Source of the DNA: Allodiplogaster sudhausi
Taxonomy: Eukaryota; Nematoda; Chromadorea; Rhabditida; Diplogasteridae
Reading direction: 5' to 3'
Length of the DNA: 64,000 nucleotides
Assembly (NCBI GenBank): GCA_945643635.1
Contig: CALZFC010000129.1
Location: 727,501 to 791,500, forward strand
Made by a program: the position numbers and the translations under genes. The first letter of the stretch is position 1. Each line of letters opens with the position of its first letter. Under the pieces are notes generated by a model. That model had not been told where the DNA came from. It saw only the letters and a list, made by a program, of their open reading frames with translations, and did no database searches. Of the stretch, positions 62,601-64,000 are shown one piece after another.

Positions 62601-63986
62601 TTCCTTGCACATTTCAGGAAAAGACTTCCATCAGCTTCATTTACATTAACGAGCTCGGTTCAAAATGGAGTCGGAACAACCAATCAGTAAGAGATGGGAG
62701 GTCAATTCATGTACATGCAATGTGAAATTGCAGGCGAGAGTGGTCATTCCAAGTGAGCAATCTCGACTGAGAATCAAGGAGAACAGAACAGTCAAGTTCT
62801 CTGAAATGACAACTGGCGTGGATGGACTCTGCCGCATTCCCAGTCCCCATTCAATCTCTTCTTCCCTCATTCACATGACTTCTTCAGAGAGCTGCGAACC
62901 TTGTGAATGCCTGCTCGAAGTCTTCTCTGCCATGGAAGATCTGAATCTTGAGTTCTTGACCCACTCGGTCGGTCAAGGAACAATGCTTTCAGCCTCTTGC
63001 GCCAATTCAGTTAGCGAGTTGTCTCAGTCGTCATTCCGCTCCTTTGCATCTCTGCAGAGCGACTCATTCACATTTACATGCAATACTCGAGGTCAAATCG
63101 AGCCACATCCTTCTCTGGTTCAATGTTCAGAATCAGGTCAAATAACAACGTATACAATTATTGTCTTTCCACTCTATGTGCTCTCAAAAATGAAATGGAT
63201 TGAGAGCGAAGCAGCGTTGTGATAATCGAGGAGGATGATGAGATGAACTCGGAATACCAAAAGAGCTGTGATGAATGCAATGAGTTAGGGACATGGAATT
63301 GCACGGAGACTGTAAAGGGAGCGAGATGCAATTGCAAGCCGGGGTGGAAGGTATTTCTAGAATTCACTAGTCAACGGTCTCACTCACACTTCCAGATGAA
63401 TTCGTGCTGGCTCTCACCAAGAACCTGCGAGAATGAGAGATGCAGTGGACAAGGAAAATGCAACTCTGAGATCGACAGAGCTTCCTGCGAATGCAATCCT
63501 GGATACGGGGTATATTAGTAGTCTATTTAAATTCTTGATACAATTTAATCGATTCTATATAGATCGTAGTGGAAATAAAAAGCGCGAAAGAGTGAAAAGA
63601 AGGAAAGATCTTGCAGGGTTCCGATTGTTCTGTCAATCTCATCGCCGTGTCATTTTCAAATCCAAAAACGGTTTGTACATTTTTGTGACATCCCAATTAA
63701 ATGAAACATTTCGAATTTATCGAATGTCTGAATAATCTAAAAAAGTCTGAGATGGCAGGCGTCGATACTCTCGTGCCCTTCTATGGCCGCACTCTCAATT
63801 GCTGCTTCCAGCCTTTTCCTCCTCATTCTAAAGCTTGTTGCGAAATTAGTCATTCTATCAGAAGGCCAGGTTAGGCTCTTTTTTGACAGATAAATTGCTT
63901 TTGCTATACAGGTACGAGGTATTAGGACATTAGGAATGAATGCCTGCAGGATCCCCAGGATGAGCTGCAGGAATGCCGTTCTGTAG
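59679..63986 (+). CDS. mucin-like type I membrane protein with EGF-like repeats
   Basis: Thirteen exons: 59679-59811, 59869-59948, 60095-62013, 62065-62259, 62310-62383, 62433-62560, 62618-62685, 62734-63136, 63205-63350, 63396-63509, 63617-63670, 63759-63869 and 63912-63986. An N-terminal hydrophobic segment (KFLLLHYILLLY) may be a signal; an in-frame ATG at 59760 would shorten it. The 1.9 kb third exon encodes a Ser/Thr/Pro-rich mucin domain. Cysteine-rich segments follow (NSSCPEGYLDGDRICLE), then a globular region with a Cys cluster (CEPCECL), then two EGF-like repeats (CNCKPGW; CSGQGKCNSEIDRASCECNP then GSDCS). A TM helix (SIAASSLFLLILKLVAKLVI) and a short basic tail finish it. The third exon needs single-base frame shifts near 60755 and 61870. 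It is probably a heavily O-glycosylated cell-surface protein; no specific orthologue is recognised. Confidence 0.8.
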
Positions 63987-64000
63987 TCCTCTCCCTCGGC

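Overview
The window is animal (metazoan) nuclear DNA. Genes are broken into many short exons by GT-AG introns, often only 45-60 bp long. The recognisable genes are animal-type: an aminergic seven-helix receptor, a PQ-loop transporter, a RhoGAP, a p24 cargo receptor, a Notch/EGF-type O-glucosyltransferase with a filamin domain, and a mucin/EGF membrane protein. There are no operons, ribosome binding sites or CRISPR arrays. Short introns, frequent GC-AG introns and abundant GA/CT microsatellites suggest a compact-intron invertebrate. I cannot name the phylum from this sequence.

Layout. 1-6 kb: GA/CT microsatellites with scattered exons of an unrecognised plus-strand gene. 6.3-7.85 kb: a putative plus-strand gene. 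8.0-10.5 kb: an aminergic GPCR, plus strand, ten exons. 11.1-11.75 kb: last exons of an unknown plus-strand gene. 13.35-15.55 kb: SLC66A2 (PQLC1), minus strand, with a tRNA-Pro(UGG) antisense in its last intron. 15.6-22.5 kb: gene-poor, microsatellite-rich. 22.5-27.6 kb: nucleolar GTPase GNL2/NOG2, minus strand, 19 exons. 27.7-29.3 kb: fold-back elements and an LTR-like segment. 29.8-36.0 kb: two unrecognised minus-strand genes. 38.0-43.8 kb: an ARHGAP6/36-like RhoGAP, plus strand, with two adjacent fold-back elements in one intron. 44.5-45.3 kb: 5'-truncated LINE. 45.4-47.1 kb: 1.7 kb palindromic element of the same terminal family. 47.5-53.2 kb: POGLUT2/3, interrupted by 56-bp satellite arrays and a 1.96 kb inverted-repeat insertion. 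53.2-57.26 kb: a 4.07 kb transposon with ~1.18 kb inverted repeats, inserted exactly in the POGLUT stop codon. 57.95-59.28 kb: TMED7-like p24 protein, minus strand. 59.68-63.99 kb: mucin-like, EGF-containing type I membrane protein, plus strand.

How the genes relate. They are independent housekeeping and signalling genes, not a pathway cluster. POGLUT2/3, TMED and the mucin/EGF protein all concern the secretory pathway, but nothing shows co-regulation beyond the 400 bp divergent promoter between TMED and the mucin gene. The most unusual part is 45-57 kb, where nested inverted-repeat elements and a satellite with higher-order structure occupy and flank one gene. Several clearly conserved genes carry single-base frame breaks, which could be consensus errors or real lesions. 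Exon borders were read by eye from splice signals, reading phase and remembered family sequence; no alignment was run.
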